Positions 1 to 8,437 are shown, counted from the first letter of the stretch. The stretch: 64,000 nt of DNA from Cellulosimicrobium funkei (GCF_001019615.1 NZ_JNBQ01000003.1:1-64000), one strand, 5' to 3'. Numbers and translations: made by a program. Notes: generated by a model not told the origin, from the sequence alone.

Positions 1-146
1 GTACGTCGCCGTACCGGGCCGAGAACGTCTCGGACGACGTGCTCGACGTCGAGCTCGCGACGGACTTCGGGACGCGCGCCGTCGCGGGGTGGAGCCGGGC
101 GCGACGTCCTCGACGCGTCGGGTGCCGAACGGGGTGGCCAGCGTGA
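1..146 (+). pseudogene. Inverted, frameshifted C-terminal fragment of a phosphodiesterase-like gene
   Basis: Read on the plus strand, the first 100 bases encode a peptide resembling the C-terminal part of the opposite-strand gene that starts at 2514. YVAV is read in the frame starting at base 2; after one extra base, RAENVSDDVLDVELATDFGT is read in the frame starting at base 3. The minus-strand gene has YVAV then RAVNAGDVPVDVTLATPFGT. A second indel near the G run at 86-89 would restore a VEPGA sequence matching VAPGS. As written, the frame becomes arginine-rich and stops at 144-146. I read it as a diverged, broken copy facing the intact gene. It runs off the left edge, so its full extent is unknown. 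Confidence 0.5.
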
Positions 147-2514
147 CGTCCACCGGAACGTCGCCCGCGTTCACCGCCCGCACGGCGACGTAGACCTTGC
201 CCGCGAGGCAGCGCGGCGCCGCCTCCACGGCCAGGTCGACCACGGGGAGCTCGGGGGCATCCGCCCGGACCTCGGGCGCGTCGACGGCCCAGTAGCCGTT
301 GTTCCCGCCGTCGTGCAGGCGCCAGCCGATCCGCACCTGCCGCGCGCCCGACGCGGGGGCCGTTGTCGAGAGCGCGACCTCCTGGCTGGTCTCGAGCGCG
401 GCGCCCTGGGCGGCGTCCCGGCTCCACAGCACCTGCTGCGTGCCGTCGTCGTACTCGGCGACGACCTCGGCGCGCTGCGGCTCGCCCGTGGCGACCTGGC
501 GGTAGTGGTGCGTGAACGTGAGGTCCACAGCGCCGCCGGCGGCGACGTCCTGCCACGGCGACCAGAGCGTGGAGTCGAACCGCTTCCCCGCGCCCACGGG
601 GTTTCCCTTGTCGTTCCACTCGTCGGGGTCGGCCACGGCGATCACGTCCCGGCCGCGGACGAACGAGCCGCGGCCCTGTCCCTCCTCGCTCGTGGTCCAG
701 AACTCGCCGGTCATGAACGACCACCCGCGGTACTCGGTCACGCCGCCCTCGGTGCGCTCGTCGATCGTCCAGCCGGCGGGGGTCTCCTTGGTCCAGCCGG
801 CCGTGTCCTGCGGCTTGGCCGGCTCGTCCACGACGCCCTGGAAGGACGGTGCGACGGTGTCGAACGGGTCGGTCGACGGCGTGCCGATCGGGACGCCGTC
901 GAGCCCCCAGGCCGGGTCGATCGCCACGCCGAGGTGGCGCAGGATCGTCGGCACGACGTCGACCTGGCGCCACTCGCGCGGCGCGGTGCCCGTGACCGGG
1001 ACGTCCCCTCCCGCGGCGAGGATCCAGATCTTGCGCGTGAGGTGCTGGTCGCCGCCGTGCCCGTACCCGGTGAAGCCGTGGTCGGTGGAGGCGACGACCA
1101 GCCAGTCCTCCGCGGCATACGTCTCGCGCGCCTCGACGGCCGCGACGAGCTCGCCGACCTGCCGGTCGAGCCGCTCGATCGTCGTCCTGTACTGCGGCGA
1201 CTCGGCCGTGTACGCGTGCCCGGTCGCGTCGCCGTCGTGGAGGTAGACGACCATCGCGTCGGGGTCGCGCGTCGAGAGCACCTCGACGGCGTCGTCCACG
1301 CTCTGCTGGTCCGTCGCCGCCGCGGAGGGGCCGCGCTGCGTGATCTCCACGTCCGCCGACTGGATGAGGTGCTGGTTGACCGGGACCCAGTCGGCGGTCG
1401 AGAAGGTGGAGAACCCGGGGTCCACCTGTTCCAGGCGGGTGAGGACGTCGGGGTACTCGTCGAAGTTCGGGTCGGTGAAGTTGTTGTCCGGCGAGCGGTG
1501 CTTGTCCACCCAGACGCCGGTGAGCAGGTTCGCGTGGCCGTGGCCGGAGACCGTCGGCCCCAGCAGGTTGTCCTGCAGGTAGGACACGCCGAGCTGGCCG
1601 CGCGCGGCGAGCGCGTCGAGGTTCGGGGTGTCGTACTCGCGCAGCTTGTCGAGCCGGACGCCGTCGAAGTCGATGAACAGGACCTTGCGGTCGCTGATCC
1701 CGTCCGGGACGTCCGCCGGGCCGAGCGGGGGCGGCGGCAGGGGCGACTCGGCGCCCGGGAGCGGGGTGTCGGTGACGGCGACGTCGTCGATGGCCCAGTA
1801 CCAGTCGTTCGTCGCCTTCTCCACGACCCACGAGAGCCGCATGGTCGTCGCGCCGGCGGGGACCGCGACCGGCTGGGTGAGCGTGCGGTCCTGCAGGTAC
1901 ACCTGGTCGCCGAGCACGGCCGTCGAGTACTCGAACAGGCGCTGCGGGGCGGCGCCGTCGAACGACACCTCGAGCGCGGCGACCTGCGGCCCCGTCTGGC
2001 GGTAGCTCGAGTCGAAGCTCACGTGCACGGTCGAGCCCCCGGTCACGGCGATGCCCGGGGACGTGAGCGTGCTGGCGAAGAGCTGCTCGCCGGGGGAGTT
2101 GCCGTCGTCCCACTCGTCGTCGTCGGCGACGGCGAGCACGCCGGAGGCCTTGGTGAACTGCTCACGGCCCTGCCCGGGCTGCGCGGCCGCCCAGAACTCC
2201 GGGGTGGCGAAGGTCCAGCCGCGCCACTCGGCCTTGCCCTTGCCGGCCATGGACGGGTCGTTCGTGACCGTCCATCCCGTCGGGGCGTCGGGTGTCCAGC
2301 CGAGCAGGCCGGCCGGCACGTGGGTCTCGTCGACGCGCGGGCGCAGAGAGGGGGCCAGGGAGTCGAAGTCCTCGCGGGCGAGGACCGTGACCCCGGCCTC
2401 CTCCGTGCCCTGCGCGGGGTCGGGTTCCGTCCCGGCCGTGGCCGGGAGCGTCGGCAGGAGCATCGCCGCGAGACAGCTCGCGATCGCGATCGCAGCTCCG
2501 TTGCGTGGTCGCAT
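1..2514 (-). CDS. Secreted alkaline-phosphatase-superfamily phosphodiesterase (3' end missing or disrupted)
   Basis: A signal peptide (about residues 1-27, hydrophobic run ending ATA) precedes a beta-rich domain. The catalytic domain has the alkaline phosphatase superfamily metal sites: IDFDG near residue 282, a GPTVSGHG nucleophile loop with T321, DGDATGH near 427 and STDHG at 476-480. A second beta domain follows, and the two are related to each other: EYRGWSFMTGEFW near the C-terminus matches EWRGWTFATPEFW near the N-terminus, so the catalytic core is flanked by duplicated sandwiches. The family hydrolyses phosphodiester or pyrophosphate bonds outside the cell; the substrate is not visible. 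The frame is open to base 1, but below about base 90 the codons lose the GC-rich third position and become arginine-rich, so the real end is disrupted or frameshifted there. Confidence 0.75.
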   Translation of the reverse strand, partial: MRPRNGAAIAIASCLAAMLLPTLPATAGTEPDPAQGTEEAGVTVLAREDFDSLAPSLRPRVDETHVPAGLLGWTPDAPTGWTVTNDPSMAGKGKAEWRGWTFATPEFWAAAQPGQGREQFTKASGVLAVADDDEWDDGNSPGEQLFASTLTSPGIAVTGGSTVHVSFDSSYRQTGPQVAALEVSFDGAAPQRLFEYSTAVLGDQVYLQDRTLTQPVAVPAGATTMRLSWVVEKATNDWYWAIDDVAVTDTPLPGAESPLPPPPLGPADVPDGISDRKVLFIDFDGVRLDKLREYDTPNLDALAARGQLGVSYLQDNLLGPTVSGHGHANLLTGVWVDKHRSPDNNFTDPNFDEYPDVLTRLEQVDPGFSTFSTADWVPVNQHLIQSADVEITQRGPSAAATDQQSVDDAVEVLSTRDPDAMVVYLHDGDATGHAYTAESPQYRTTIERLDRQVGELVAAVEARETYAAEDWLVVASTDHGFTGYGHGGDQHLTRKIWILAAGGDVPVTGTAPREWRQVDVVPTILRHLGVAIDPAWGLDGVPIGTPSTDPFDTVAPSFQGVVDEPAKPQDTAGWTKETPAGWTIDERTEGGVTEYRGWSFMTGEFWTTSEEGQGRGSFVRGRDVIAVADPDEWNDKGNPVGAGKRFDSTLWSPWQDVAAGGAVDLTFTHHYRQVATGEPQRAEVVAEYDDGTQQVLWSRDAAQGAALETSQEVALSTTAPASGARQVRIGWRLHDGGNNGYWAVDAPEVRADAPELPVVDLAVEAAPRCLAGKVYVAVRAVNAGDVPVDVTLATPFGTRRVEDVAPGSTPRRRASRSPSRARRRARRPRRSRPGTATY

Positions 2515-2663
2515 GGTCGTCCTTTCGTCGGGTGACCGCCTGAGCGTTCCCGACAGGGTCGACGCGCCGGAGGCGCGGCGAGGACGACCTGGTGAACGGC
2601 ACACGTCGTCGCGCGGGGGTTGTGCGGACAACCCGCGGGTGCCTCACCGCGACGACGCGCGCC

Positions 2664-3005
2664 TCACCACCCGGTGGCGCTGCGGCGGATGACGTCCCGA
2701 CGCAGGTCCAGCAGCGCCGCACGGGCGCGGCGGCGACGGTCGGCAGGGTCCACGGTCAGCTCGTCGCCGGGGTTCGCCCGACGCCGCGGCTCGTCGCGGG
2801 AGCCGAGGTCCAGGGTCGCGCTGTGGTCGGCCGGGCGGCGCGTGGCCGCCGTCGCGGTGGACGGCGCGGTGGACGTCGTGGTCGACGGGGCGGAGAAGAG
2901 CGGGCGGTTGTCCGGCACGGGAGCCTCCTCGGGGGCGGCCGCGAGGGCGGCCGCGGGTCGGGACGGATGCTGGTGCGCCGGGCTCGTGGCCCGGCGCACC
3001 TCCAT
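2664..3005 (-). CDS. Hypothetical protein, low complexity N-terminus
   Basis: A 113-residue product is predicted from the ATG at 3005; no Shine-Dalgarno is visible, so the start is uncertain. The first 80 residues are rich in Pro, Ala, Thr and Ser and probably disordered. The last 35 form a likely basic helix (DPADRRRRARAALLDLRRDV). Third-position GC is high through the C-terminal half, which supports coding. No family recognised. It lies downstream of the RDD gene in the same direction, separated by a strong inverted repeat, so it is probably transcribed separately. Confidence 0.4.
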   Translation of the reverse strand: MEVRRATSPAHQHPSRPAAALAAAPEEAPVPDNRPLFSAPSTTTSTAPSTATAATRRPADHSATLDLGSRDEPRRRANPGDELTVDPADRRRRARAALLDLRRDVIRRSATGW

Positions 3006-3093
3006 CGTGCGACCGCGACGTTTCCCCCGGTCGTCCGAGGCGTTTCGGTCGTGTTGCAGCCGATCCGCCGCCCCGTGAGACGCCCGCCCGGGC

Positions 3094-3148
3094 CGAGCAC
3101 GAGGTTGCTGCCGTTTTCGGGCCCATGACGCCAGCAACCTCGTGCTCG
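3094..3148. repeat. 17-bp perfect inverted repeat with 21-base loop
   Basis: Arms at 3094-3110 (CGAGCACGAGGTTGCTG) and 3132-3148 are exact reverse complements around a 21-base loop containing TTTT. The element lies just past the stop of the minus-strand RDD gene (3189), so it could terminate that transcript. The long arm and large loop also fit an interspersed palindromic repeat. The rest of the 183-base gap holds no gene. Confidence 0.65.
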
Positions 3149-3188
3149 ACGCCGCGTGACGTCGTGCTCGCCGCGCCCAGGACGACGG

Positions 3189-4322
3189 TCAGGTGGAGCC
3201 GCGGCCTCCGCACGAGGCGACCGTCTCGCCCTCGACGACGACGGACGCCTCCCAGTTCCATGCCGTCGGGAGCGCTGCGACCGTCGCCAAGGGGACGTGG
3301 ACCGTGTACAGCCCTGCGCCGGCGGCCGTGGGCGGGACGACTTCCCACTCGCTGCCGCCGTCCGCGCGCTGCTCGACCCGGAACGGCGACCGGAACTCGC
3401 CCAGAGGCTCGCCCTGCCACGTCTCGAGGCGCAGGACGAGGGCGGCGTCCAACGGTCCGTCGGGCATGGCGTCCAGGTCGAGGTCGACCGCGAACGACGC
3501 GTCGAGGCCCCCCTCGTCTCCGGCCTCGTCGGGGAGCGGGCTCGTCCGGGTCACGCCCCACCGGCTCTCGGTGCCCGGCATCGACCAGTTGACGACCTGC
3601 ACGTCGCCGACGGTCAGGGGGGACTCGTCCGACACCTCCGGTGTGCACGTCGCCGTCCATACGTCGCCGCCGGTGTACGTGGCAGGGCCGAGGACGAAGA
3701 CGGCGCTCCCCACCGAGAGGATCGTCGCCGCGGCGGTGACGGTGCGCGACGGCGTCGGGCCCCCGGTGCCGGTCCCCAGGCCGAGGAACGGCACTGGCGG
3801 GCGGACCCGGCGCAGCACGACCGTGCTGCACACCGAGTCGGCGAACGTCCGGCGCTGCGCGTGCCAGAGCGGGCGGAGGAAGCCGATGTACAGGATCGCG
3901 TCGAGGAGGTGGGCCAGGTGGCGCAGGACGGTGCGGATCAGCCCGGCGGGCCGCCCGGTCGTGTCGTGCACGACGACGATCCCCACCGTCCGCTTGCCGG
4001 GCGTCGCCCCGGTCCAGCCCTGGAGGGCGAAGAGCGCGGCCGCGGTGCCGAGAGCCCACCATGTGCCGCCAGGGACCACGGTGCTCGTGGTCACGCCGAA
4101 GCTGATCGCCGGGAGCCAGGCCACCTCGTAGGCGGGCCCGACCGCGAGGAACAGCACCGTCGCGACGATCGCCGTGTCGAGCAGCGACGCGACGACCCGG
4201 CGGGACCAGCTCGCGTACTCCTCGCGCGTCGGCTCCGGACCGAGTCCGGGAAGGGTGGGCTCGAGGTCTCCGGCTCCGACGTCGTGCGTCGGCCCCCTGC
4301 CGGTCGGGGCGTCGATGGCCAC
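3189..4322 (-). CDS. RDD family membrane protein with extracellular C-terminal domain
   Basis: A 377-residue product starts at a GTG at 4322, preceded by AGGA at suitable spacing. After a 40-residue cytoplasmic segment come hydrophobic helices typical of RDD proteins (around SLLDTAIVATVLFLAVG, WWALGTAAALFALQGW and the HLLDAILYIGFLRP region), including the GKRTVGI motif seen in this family. A further membrane segment (near residue 205) leads into a roughly 150-residue beta-rich outer domain containing two cysteines. RDD proteins have been linked to ion or solute transport in some bacteria, but the role here is not shown. Downstream of and co-directional with the MFS gene at 4385-5623. Confidence 0.7.
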   Translation of the reverse strand: MAIDAPTGRGPTHDVGAGDLEPTLPGLGPEPTREEYASWSRRVVASLLDTAIVATVLFLAVGPAYEVAWLPAISFGVTTSTVVPGGTWWALGTAAALFALQGWTGATPGKRTVGIVVVHDTTGRPAGLIRTVLRHLAHLLDAILYIGFLRPLWHAQRRTFADSVCSTVVLRRVRPPVPFLGLGTGTGGPTPSRTVTAAATILSVGSAVFVLGPATYTGGDVWTATCTPEVSDESPLTVGDVQVVNWSMPGTESRWGVTRTSPLPDEAGDEGGLDASFAVDLDLDAMPDGPLDAALVLRLETWQGEPLGEFRSPFRVEQRADGGSEWEVVPPTAAGAGLYTVHVPLATVAALPTAWNWEASVVVEGETVASCGGRGST

Positions 4323-4384
4323 GCGCCGATCCTGGCAGAGACCCCGCCGGGCGGGAAGCCCGCGCCACGCCGCGGAGGAGCGGG

Positions 4385-5623
4385 TCAGCGGAAGGAGTGG
4401 CGCCGGCCCGCGACGATGGTCGCCAGGACCGGGACCATGAGGGCGAGCGAGACCCACGGCAGCCCGGCCGGTCCGGCGACGGCGAGCGCCGCCCCGCCCA
4501 CCGCGCCGCCGAGCGCGACGGACGTGTTCCAGACGGTGACGAGCGCGGACTGCGCGACGTCGGCGCCGTCGCCCGCGGCCCGGGCGGCGGCGGTCGTGTA
4601 GAGGGTGCCGGCCCCGCCGAACGCGGCACCCCACGCGGCGACGGCGAGCACGACGATCACCGTCGACGTCGGCGCGAGGCCGAGGACGAGCATCGCGAGA
4701 GCGAACACGACGACGGACCCGAGGGTGAGCGCACGCAGCCGGTGGTCGATGAGCGCCCCGACGAGGACGAGCGCGCCCGCCGACGCCGCGCCGAGGACGA
4801 GCAGCAGCGCGCTGGTCCGCGAACCCTGGCCGAGGTGAGCGAGGTGGATCGCGACGTACGTGTACAGCGACGTGTTGGCGAGCACGTTGAGTCCGGTCAC
4901 GAGGAGCACGGGCCGCAGCCCGGGACGGGGGAGCACGGCGCGGATCGGGAGCTGGGCGCCGCGCGGGGTGCCCGCGGCGGCGGGGACGCCGAGCCGTACC
5001 CAGGCGAGCAGGCCGAGGCCGACGAGCGAGAGGACGCCGAACGTCCACCGCCACCCGACGGCTGCGCCGAGCACCGCACCCGCGGGCACCCCGAGCGTGA
5101 GGGCGAGCGGGCCGCCGGCCATGGCGATCGTCATGGCCCGCCCGACGCGGTCGGCGGGCACGATCCGGCGCACGTACCCGGGCAGGAGCGCCCACGTGAG
5201 CCCGGCCACGAGCCCGGCGGCGAAGCGCGCGACGAGCGTCAGCGCGAACGACGACGAGACCGCGGTGACGGTGTTCGCGACGACGAACCCGGCGACCGTC
5301 ACGAGCAGCAGGGTGCGGCGGTCCCACCGCGCCGTGGCGCGCGTGAGGGGGATCGCGGCGACGATCGCGCCGACCGCGAACGCCGTGACGGTCTGCCCGG
5401 CGGCGCCGGCTCCGACGCCGAGGTCGGCGGCCATGGCGGGCAGCACGCCCGCGGGGAGGATCTCCGTGAGCAGGGTGAGGAACCCCGACGCCGCGAGCGC
5501 GAGGAGCGCGCCGACCGGCAGCGCGCCCGGGCTGCGGGCGCCGGAGGCGGGGCGAGGGGCGCCGGCCGACGCGGTGCCGGGGTCCGGGACGGTGGCGGTG
5601 GTGGGTGTGCTCGTCGTGGACAT
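4385..5623 (-). CDS. MFS drug-efflux-type transporter
   Basis: A 412-residue protein with a Ser/Thr/Pro-rich N-terminus of about 45 residues and then twelve predicted membrane helices. Family features include the early helix ending in PAMAADLGV, ARWDRRTLLL between helices 2 and 3, and RFAAGLVAGLTWALLPGYV in helix 4, as in the arabinose-polyol or chloramphenicol exporter-like DHA1 group. The substrate is unknown. The ATG at 5623 lies only about nine bases from the operator dyad of the divergent MerR gene and has no Shine-Dalgarno, so the mRNA may be leaderless. The context says it is the target of that regulator. Confidence 0.8.
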   Translation of the reverse strand: MSTTSTPTTATVPDPGTASAGAPRPASGARSPGALPVGALLALAASGFLTLLTEILPAGVLPAMAADLGVGAGAAGQTVTAFAVGAIVAAIPLTRATARWDRRTLLLVTVAGFVVANTVTAVSSSFALTLVARFAAGLVAGLTWALLPGYVRRIVPADRVGRAMTIAMAGGPLALTLGVPAGAVLGAAVGWRWTFGVLSLVGLGLLAWVRLGVPAAAGTPRGAQLPIRAVLPRPGLRPVLLVTGLNVLANTSLYTYVAIHLAHLGQGSRTSALLLVLGAASAGALVLVGALIDHRLRALTLGSVVVFALAMLVLGLAPTSTVIVVLAVAAWGAAFGGAGTLYTTAAARAAGDGADVAQSALVTVWNTSVALGGAVGGAALAVAGPAGLPWVSLALMVPVLATIVAGRRHSFR

Positions 5624-5631
5624 GGGGTTAG

Positions 5632-5652
5632 CATCGATGTCTGACATTGATG
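5632..5652. promoter_or_regulatory. MerR-type operator dyad between MFS and MerR genes
   Basis: A 21-bp dyad: CATCGATGTC at 5632-5641, centre T, and GACATTGATG at 5643-5652, with one mismatch between arms. On the minus strand it sits between TTCACA and a CTAACC/GCTAAC box with 18-19 bases of spacing. That is the unusually long spacer characteristic of promoters twisted by MerR regulators. It would control the MFS gene and probably the regulator itself. Confidence 0.6.
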
Positions 5653-5689
5653 TGAAGGTCAAGCGCGACGACCAGGTGAGGTGGATCAC

Positions 5690-6115
5690 GTGCGGATCGG
5701 CGAGCTGTCCCGGCGCACCGGGACCCCCACGCGGCTCCTGCGGTACTACGAGGAGCAGGGGCTGTTCACGCCCGAGCGGGCCGAGAACGGCTACCGCGAG
5801 TACGGCGAGCACCTGGTCGACCGCGTGCTCCAGATCCGCGGCCTCCTCGAGGTCGGCTTCACGACCAAGATCATCAAGGAGTTCCTGCCCTGCCTCGGCA
5901 ACGCTCCCGAGATCCACCTGCACAACGCGTACCCGGACAAGATCGAGCTCCTCGAGACGGAGCTCGGCCGCCTGGAGGACCGCATCCGCATCCTCGAGAA
6001 GAACCGCGACGCCATCGCCGACTACCTCGAGCGCATCCGCCCGTTCGCCCAGCGCCCCGAGGACCGCCACCCGGCACGGTCCGTCGCGTCCGCACCGGCC
6101 GCCGTCGCCCGCTGA
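5690..6115 (+). CDS. MerR family transcriptional regulator
   Basis: A 141-residue protein. The N-terminal winged helix reads RIGELSRRTGTPTRLLRYYEEQG, the MerR signature, followed by YREYGEHLVDRVLQI, an effector-side linker and a dimerising coiled coil (ELGRLEDRIRILEKNRDAI). I chose the GTG at 5690 because AGGTGAGG lies eight bases upstream and the protein then begins directly at the conserved MRIGEL; another in-frame GTG lies at 5681. It is divergent from the MFS gene across the operator dyad, so it is the likely local regulator. The C-terminal domain has a single cysteine and no metal-binding cysteine pair, which fits a drug-responsive rather than metal-responsive type. Confidence 0.85.
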   Translation: MRIGELSRRTGTPTRLLRYYEEQGLFTPERAENGYREYGEHLVDRVLQIRGLLEVGFTTKIIKEFLPCLGNAPEIHLHNAYPDKIELLETELGRLEDRIRILEKNRDAIADYLERIRPFAQRPEDRHPARSVASAPAAVAR

Positions 6116-6119
6116 CCGG

Positions 6120-6455
6120 CTACTCCGGGCGCGGTGCGTACATGATGACGGCGACGCCGGCGAGGCAGAGCAGCGCGCCGACGACGTCCCAGCGGTCCGG
6201 CCGGAAGCCGTCCACGACCATGCCCCACGCGAGCGACCCGGCGACGAAGACCCCGCCGTAGGCGGCGAGGATGCGGCCGAAGCTGGCGTCGGGCTGGAGC
6301 GTCGCGACGACGCCGTAGAGCCCGAGCGCGACGACGCCCGCCCCGATCCACAGCCAGCCCCGGTGCTCGCGCAGCCCCTGCCACACGAGCCATGCCCCGC
6401 CGATCTCCAGCAGCGCGGCGAGCACGAACAGCGGGATCGAGCGTGCGAGGTCCAT
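6120..6455 (-). CDS. YnfA family (UPF0060) small membrane protein
   Basis: A 111-residue protein of four membrane helices, close to the usual YnfA length. Family hallmarks include [22 protein letters not shown], a [22 protein letters not shown] stretch (the conserved Q and GRxxAAYGG), and [17 protein letters not shown] at the C-terminus. Members resemble SMR exporters and are tentatively linked to drug export. The start is ATG 6455. It converges with the MerR gene, leaving only four bases between the two stop codons. Confidence 0.85.
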   Translation of the reverse strand: MDLARSIPLFVLAALLEIGGAWLVWQGLREHRGWLWIGAGVVALGLYGVVATLQPDASFGRILAAYGGVFVAGSLAWGMVVDGFRPDRWDVVGALLCLAGVAVIMYAPRPE

Positions 6456-6535
6456 GCGCGCCAGCGTAGGCGGGCGTGCACGCACACCCGTGGGGTCCCC
6501 TGCCCCGTCGCTGCCGGTGCGGGCCGCGGTGGGTG

Positions 6536-6754
6536 CTACCGCCGGACCTGCTCCAGCGGCTCCGCGAGTCGCGTGCACTCGCTGCACCGCAGCCGTCGCG
6601 CCGTCCGCACCACGGGGTTCCCCACGGAGCTGGAGGGGATCTGGATCCGCACCTCTCGGGTGTGCTCCGCGCACGTGGCTGCGCCGCACTCGCTGCACAC
6701 GGCCGTCGCGACCCGTCCGTCGCGGGAGGTGGTTCCGCACTCTGCACACTGCAT
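6536..6754 (-). CDS. Small zinc-ribbon protein (DUF2180-like)
   Basis: A 72-residue protein with three CxxC pairs: QCAECG, VCSECG plus TCAEH, and RCSECT. The arrangement resembles two small zinc-binding knuckles, as in DUF2180-type actinobacterial proteins. No enzymatic motif. It was missed as a candidate function in any pathway here; it is probably a cytosolic structural zinc protein. It sits alone, 80 bases upstream of ynfA and 93 bases downstream of the acetyltransferase, in the same direction. Confidence 0.65.
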   Translation of the reverse strand: MQCAECGTTSRDGRVATAVCSECGAATCAEHTREVRIQIPSSSVGNPVVRTARRLRCSECTRLAEPLEQVRR

Positions 6755-6847
6755 GAGTCCTGCTCTCCGCCGGCACCGGTGCCGGCTGTTCGGGTGAACG
6801 TGTCGTCGAGCGCCCCGGGGCGTCGTCGCCCCGGCGCGCGGGTGGCT

Positions 6848-7486
6848 TCAGCGGGCGGTGGTGTCCTCGGGGGCGGTCGTGATCGCGCGGACGGGTCGGC
6901 ACGGGTTCCCCACCGCGACGACGCCCGCGGGCACGTCCCGCGTGACCACGGACCCCGCGCCGATGATGCTGTCGTCGCCGATCGTCACGCCGGGCGTGAT
7001 CGTCACCGAGCCGCCGATCCACACGTTGCTCCCGATCGTGACGGGCTCGGGCCGCTCCCATCCCTCGCGGCGGCGGACGACGTCCTCGGCGTGGTTCGGC
7101 GTGTAGATCGAGCAGCGCGGCCCGATGAGGCAGTCGGGACCGATCGTGACGAGGCCTCCGCCGATGACCATGAAGTCGGCGTTGATGAACGTCCGCGCGC
7201 CGATCAGCAGACGGTCGCCGTAGTCGATCGTCAGCGGCGGGCGGAAGTCGATCCCGTCCTCGGCGCCGGGGACGAGCTGGTGGAAGAGGCGGCGCGCCTC
7301 GTCGACGTCCTCGAAGTACACGCTCCCGATCCGGGCGCACGTCGCGTGTGCGTCCCGGGTCAGCTCCTGGAGCGCCGGCGACGTGCGGTAGCGCAGCCAG
7401 CCGCCGGAGAGCAGGCTCCGGAGGTCCTCGTCCGTGGCGGCCAGCTCGGCCATCCTCGTCGTCGTCGGCTCGGTCGTGCTGGTCAT
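6848..7486 (-). CDS. Maltose/galactoside O-acetyltransferase family (hexapeptide repeat)
   Basis: A 212-residue protein: an N-terminal helical cap (about residues 12-70) and then a left-handed beta-helix of hexapeptide repeats ([53 protein letters not shown]). The catalytic His lies in YTPNHAED, and [11 protein letters not shown] closes the domain, all as in LacA/Maa. It transfers acetyl from acetyl-CoA to a sugar hydroxyl in the cytosol. The start ATG at 7486 has GAAGGAG four bases upstream. An AT-rich promoter precedes it. Confidence 0.85.
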   Translation of the reverse strand: MTSTTEPTTTRMAELAATDEDLRSLLSGGWLRYRTSPALQELTRDAHATCARIGSVYFEDVDEARRLFHQLVPGAEDGIDFRPPLTIDYGDRLLIGARTFINADFMVIGGGLVTIGPDCLIGPRCSIYTPNHAEDVVRRREGWERPEPVTIGSNVWIGGSVTITPGVTIGDDSIIGAGSVVTRDVPAGVVAVGNPCRPVRAITTAPEDTTAR

Positions 7487-7504
7487 CGGACTCCTTCGTC
7501 GCGG

Positions 7505-7528
7505 ATTAGTATTTCCGTTAAACATATA
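7505..7528 (-). promoter_or_regulatory. AT-rich promoter region of the acetyltransferase gene
   Basis: A 24-base island (7505-7528) that is about 70% A+T stands out in otherwise very GC-rich DNA. On the minus strand it contains TATATG, 15-16 bases after TTGCGT/CTTGCG, then GTTTAACGGAAATACTAAT before the ribosome-binding site. TTA and TAA ends at the edges of that segment hint at an operator, but no strong symmetry is visible. Confidence 0.4.
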
Positions 7529-7601
7529 GGTCCCCGCGGCGCGACGCAAGACCTCTCGGCACAACCTCTGTGCCGGCGCCGGGGCGGCTCCCGGCGCCCG
7601 G

Positions 7602-8327
7602 TCAGGCCGGGCGGTCGAGCACGCGGCGCAGGCGCGCCTTCTTCTCGTTCTCGCGGACGACCCACGCCACGTCCGGGTCCGACGACCCGCGCAGCGCCGC
7701 GAACCGCGGCACACCGGTGGCTGGGTCCCCGACGACGGCGACGCTCCAGCAGTACCCGAGGGCCAGGCGCAGCGTGCGCACCTCGGGGTCGCGACGCGCG
7801 TCGGTGGGGAGCGCGCCGAGCGAGGCGGTCGCGGCCGCGCACGCGTCCAGGGCGGCGGCAGCGGTTGCCGGGTCGCGGAGGAGGCGCGGCTCGCAGATCC
7901 CGGCGACGGCGGCGCGGCGGACCAGCGGGTCGGGGTCGGCGACCCACGACGCGACGAGCGCGCGGAGCGTGGCAGGCTCGGCGTCGCCGATCCGCTGGAG
8001 CGCCATCGCGGCGGCCTCGCGGACGCGCCACGACCCGTCCGACGCGCGGGCACGCAGCCGGTCGGTCGGCGCCGCGCGTGCGTCGGCGGAGGCCTGGACG
8101 ACGAGCCGGCCCAGCCCGCAGGTGCCGCAGCAGCGGAGGTACTCGTCGGGCTCCTCGGCGAGGGCGCGCACGAGGTCGGCGGGGGCGACGTCGGCGAACG
8201 CCCCCAGGAGCTCGAGGTTCGCCCGGGGCCCCGGGAGTCCGGAACCCGCGGTGAGGTACGCCCGCACCGCGGCCGGGTCGCCGTCGAGGGCGCGCAGTGC
8301 CGTCCGGTGCTGCTCTCGCACGCTCAT
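7602..8327 (-). CDS. HEAT-repeat protein
   Basis: A 241-residue, all-helical protein. Repeats of the HEAT type are visible: DGSWRVREAAAMALQRIGD (near residue 97), ATLRALVASWVADPDPLVRRAAVAGICEP (near 117-147) and a weaker C-terminal one (SDPDVAWVVRENEKKARLRRVL). A CCGTCG cluster near residue 68 is unusual. HEAT proteins bind other proteins or DNA; no enzyme motif is present. The ATG at 8327 lacks a clear Shine-Dalgarno. It stands alone between the acetyltransferase and the dadA-like gene. Confidence 0.65.
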   Translation of the reverse strand: MSVREQHRTALRALDGDPAAVRAYLTAGSGLPGPRANLELLGAFADVAPADLVRALAEEPDEYLRCCGTCGLGRLVVQASADARAAPTDRLRARASDGSWRVREAAAMALQRIGDAEPATLRALVASWVADPDPLVRRAAVAGICEPRLLRDPATAAAALDACAAATASLGALPTDARRDPEVRTLRLALGYCWSVAVVGDPATGVPRFAALRGSSDPDVAWVVRENEKKARLRRVLDRPA

Positions 8328-8437
8328 GACGACCACGCTAGGACGCGGTGCCCCCGTTCGACAGGGTCTTTCGGCTGGGCTCGGCCGGGCGCGGCGGAGG
8401 CGACCCGGGAGCCGTCCGAGGGCGCCTGCCGCCGGGA

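Noticed and set aside
313-2535. A 740-codon plus-strand frame opposite the phosphodiesterase
   Set aside because: The minus strand has a signal peptide and complete metal-binding motifs; the plus-strand product is low complexity.
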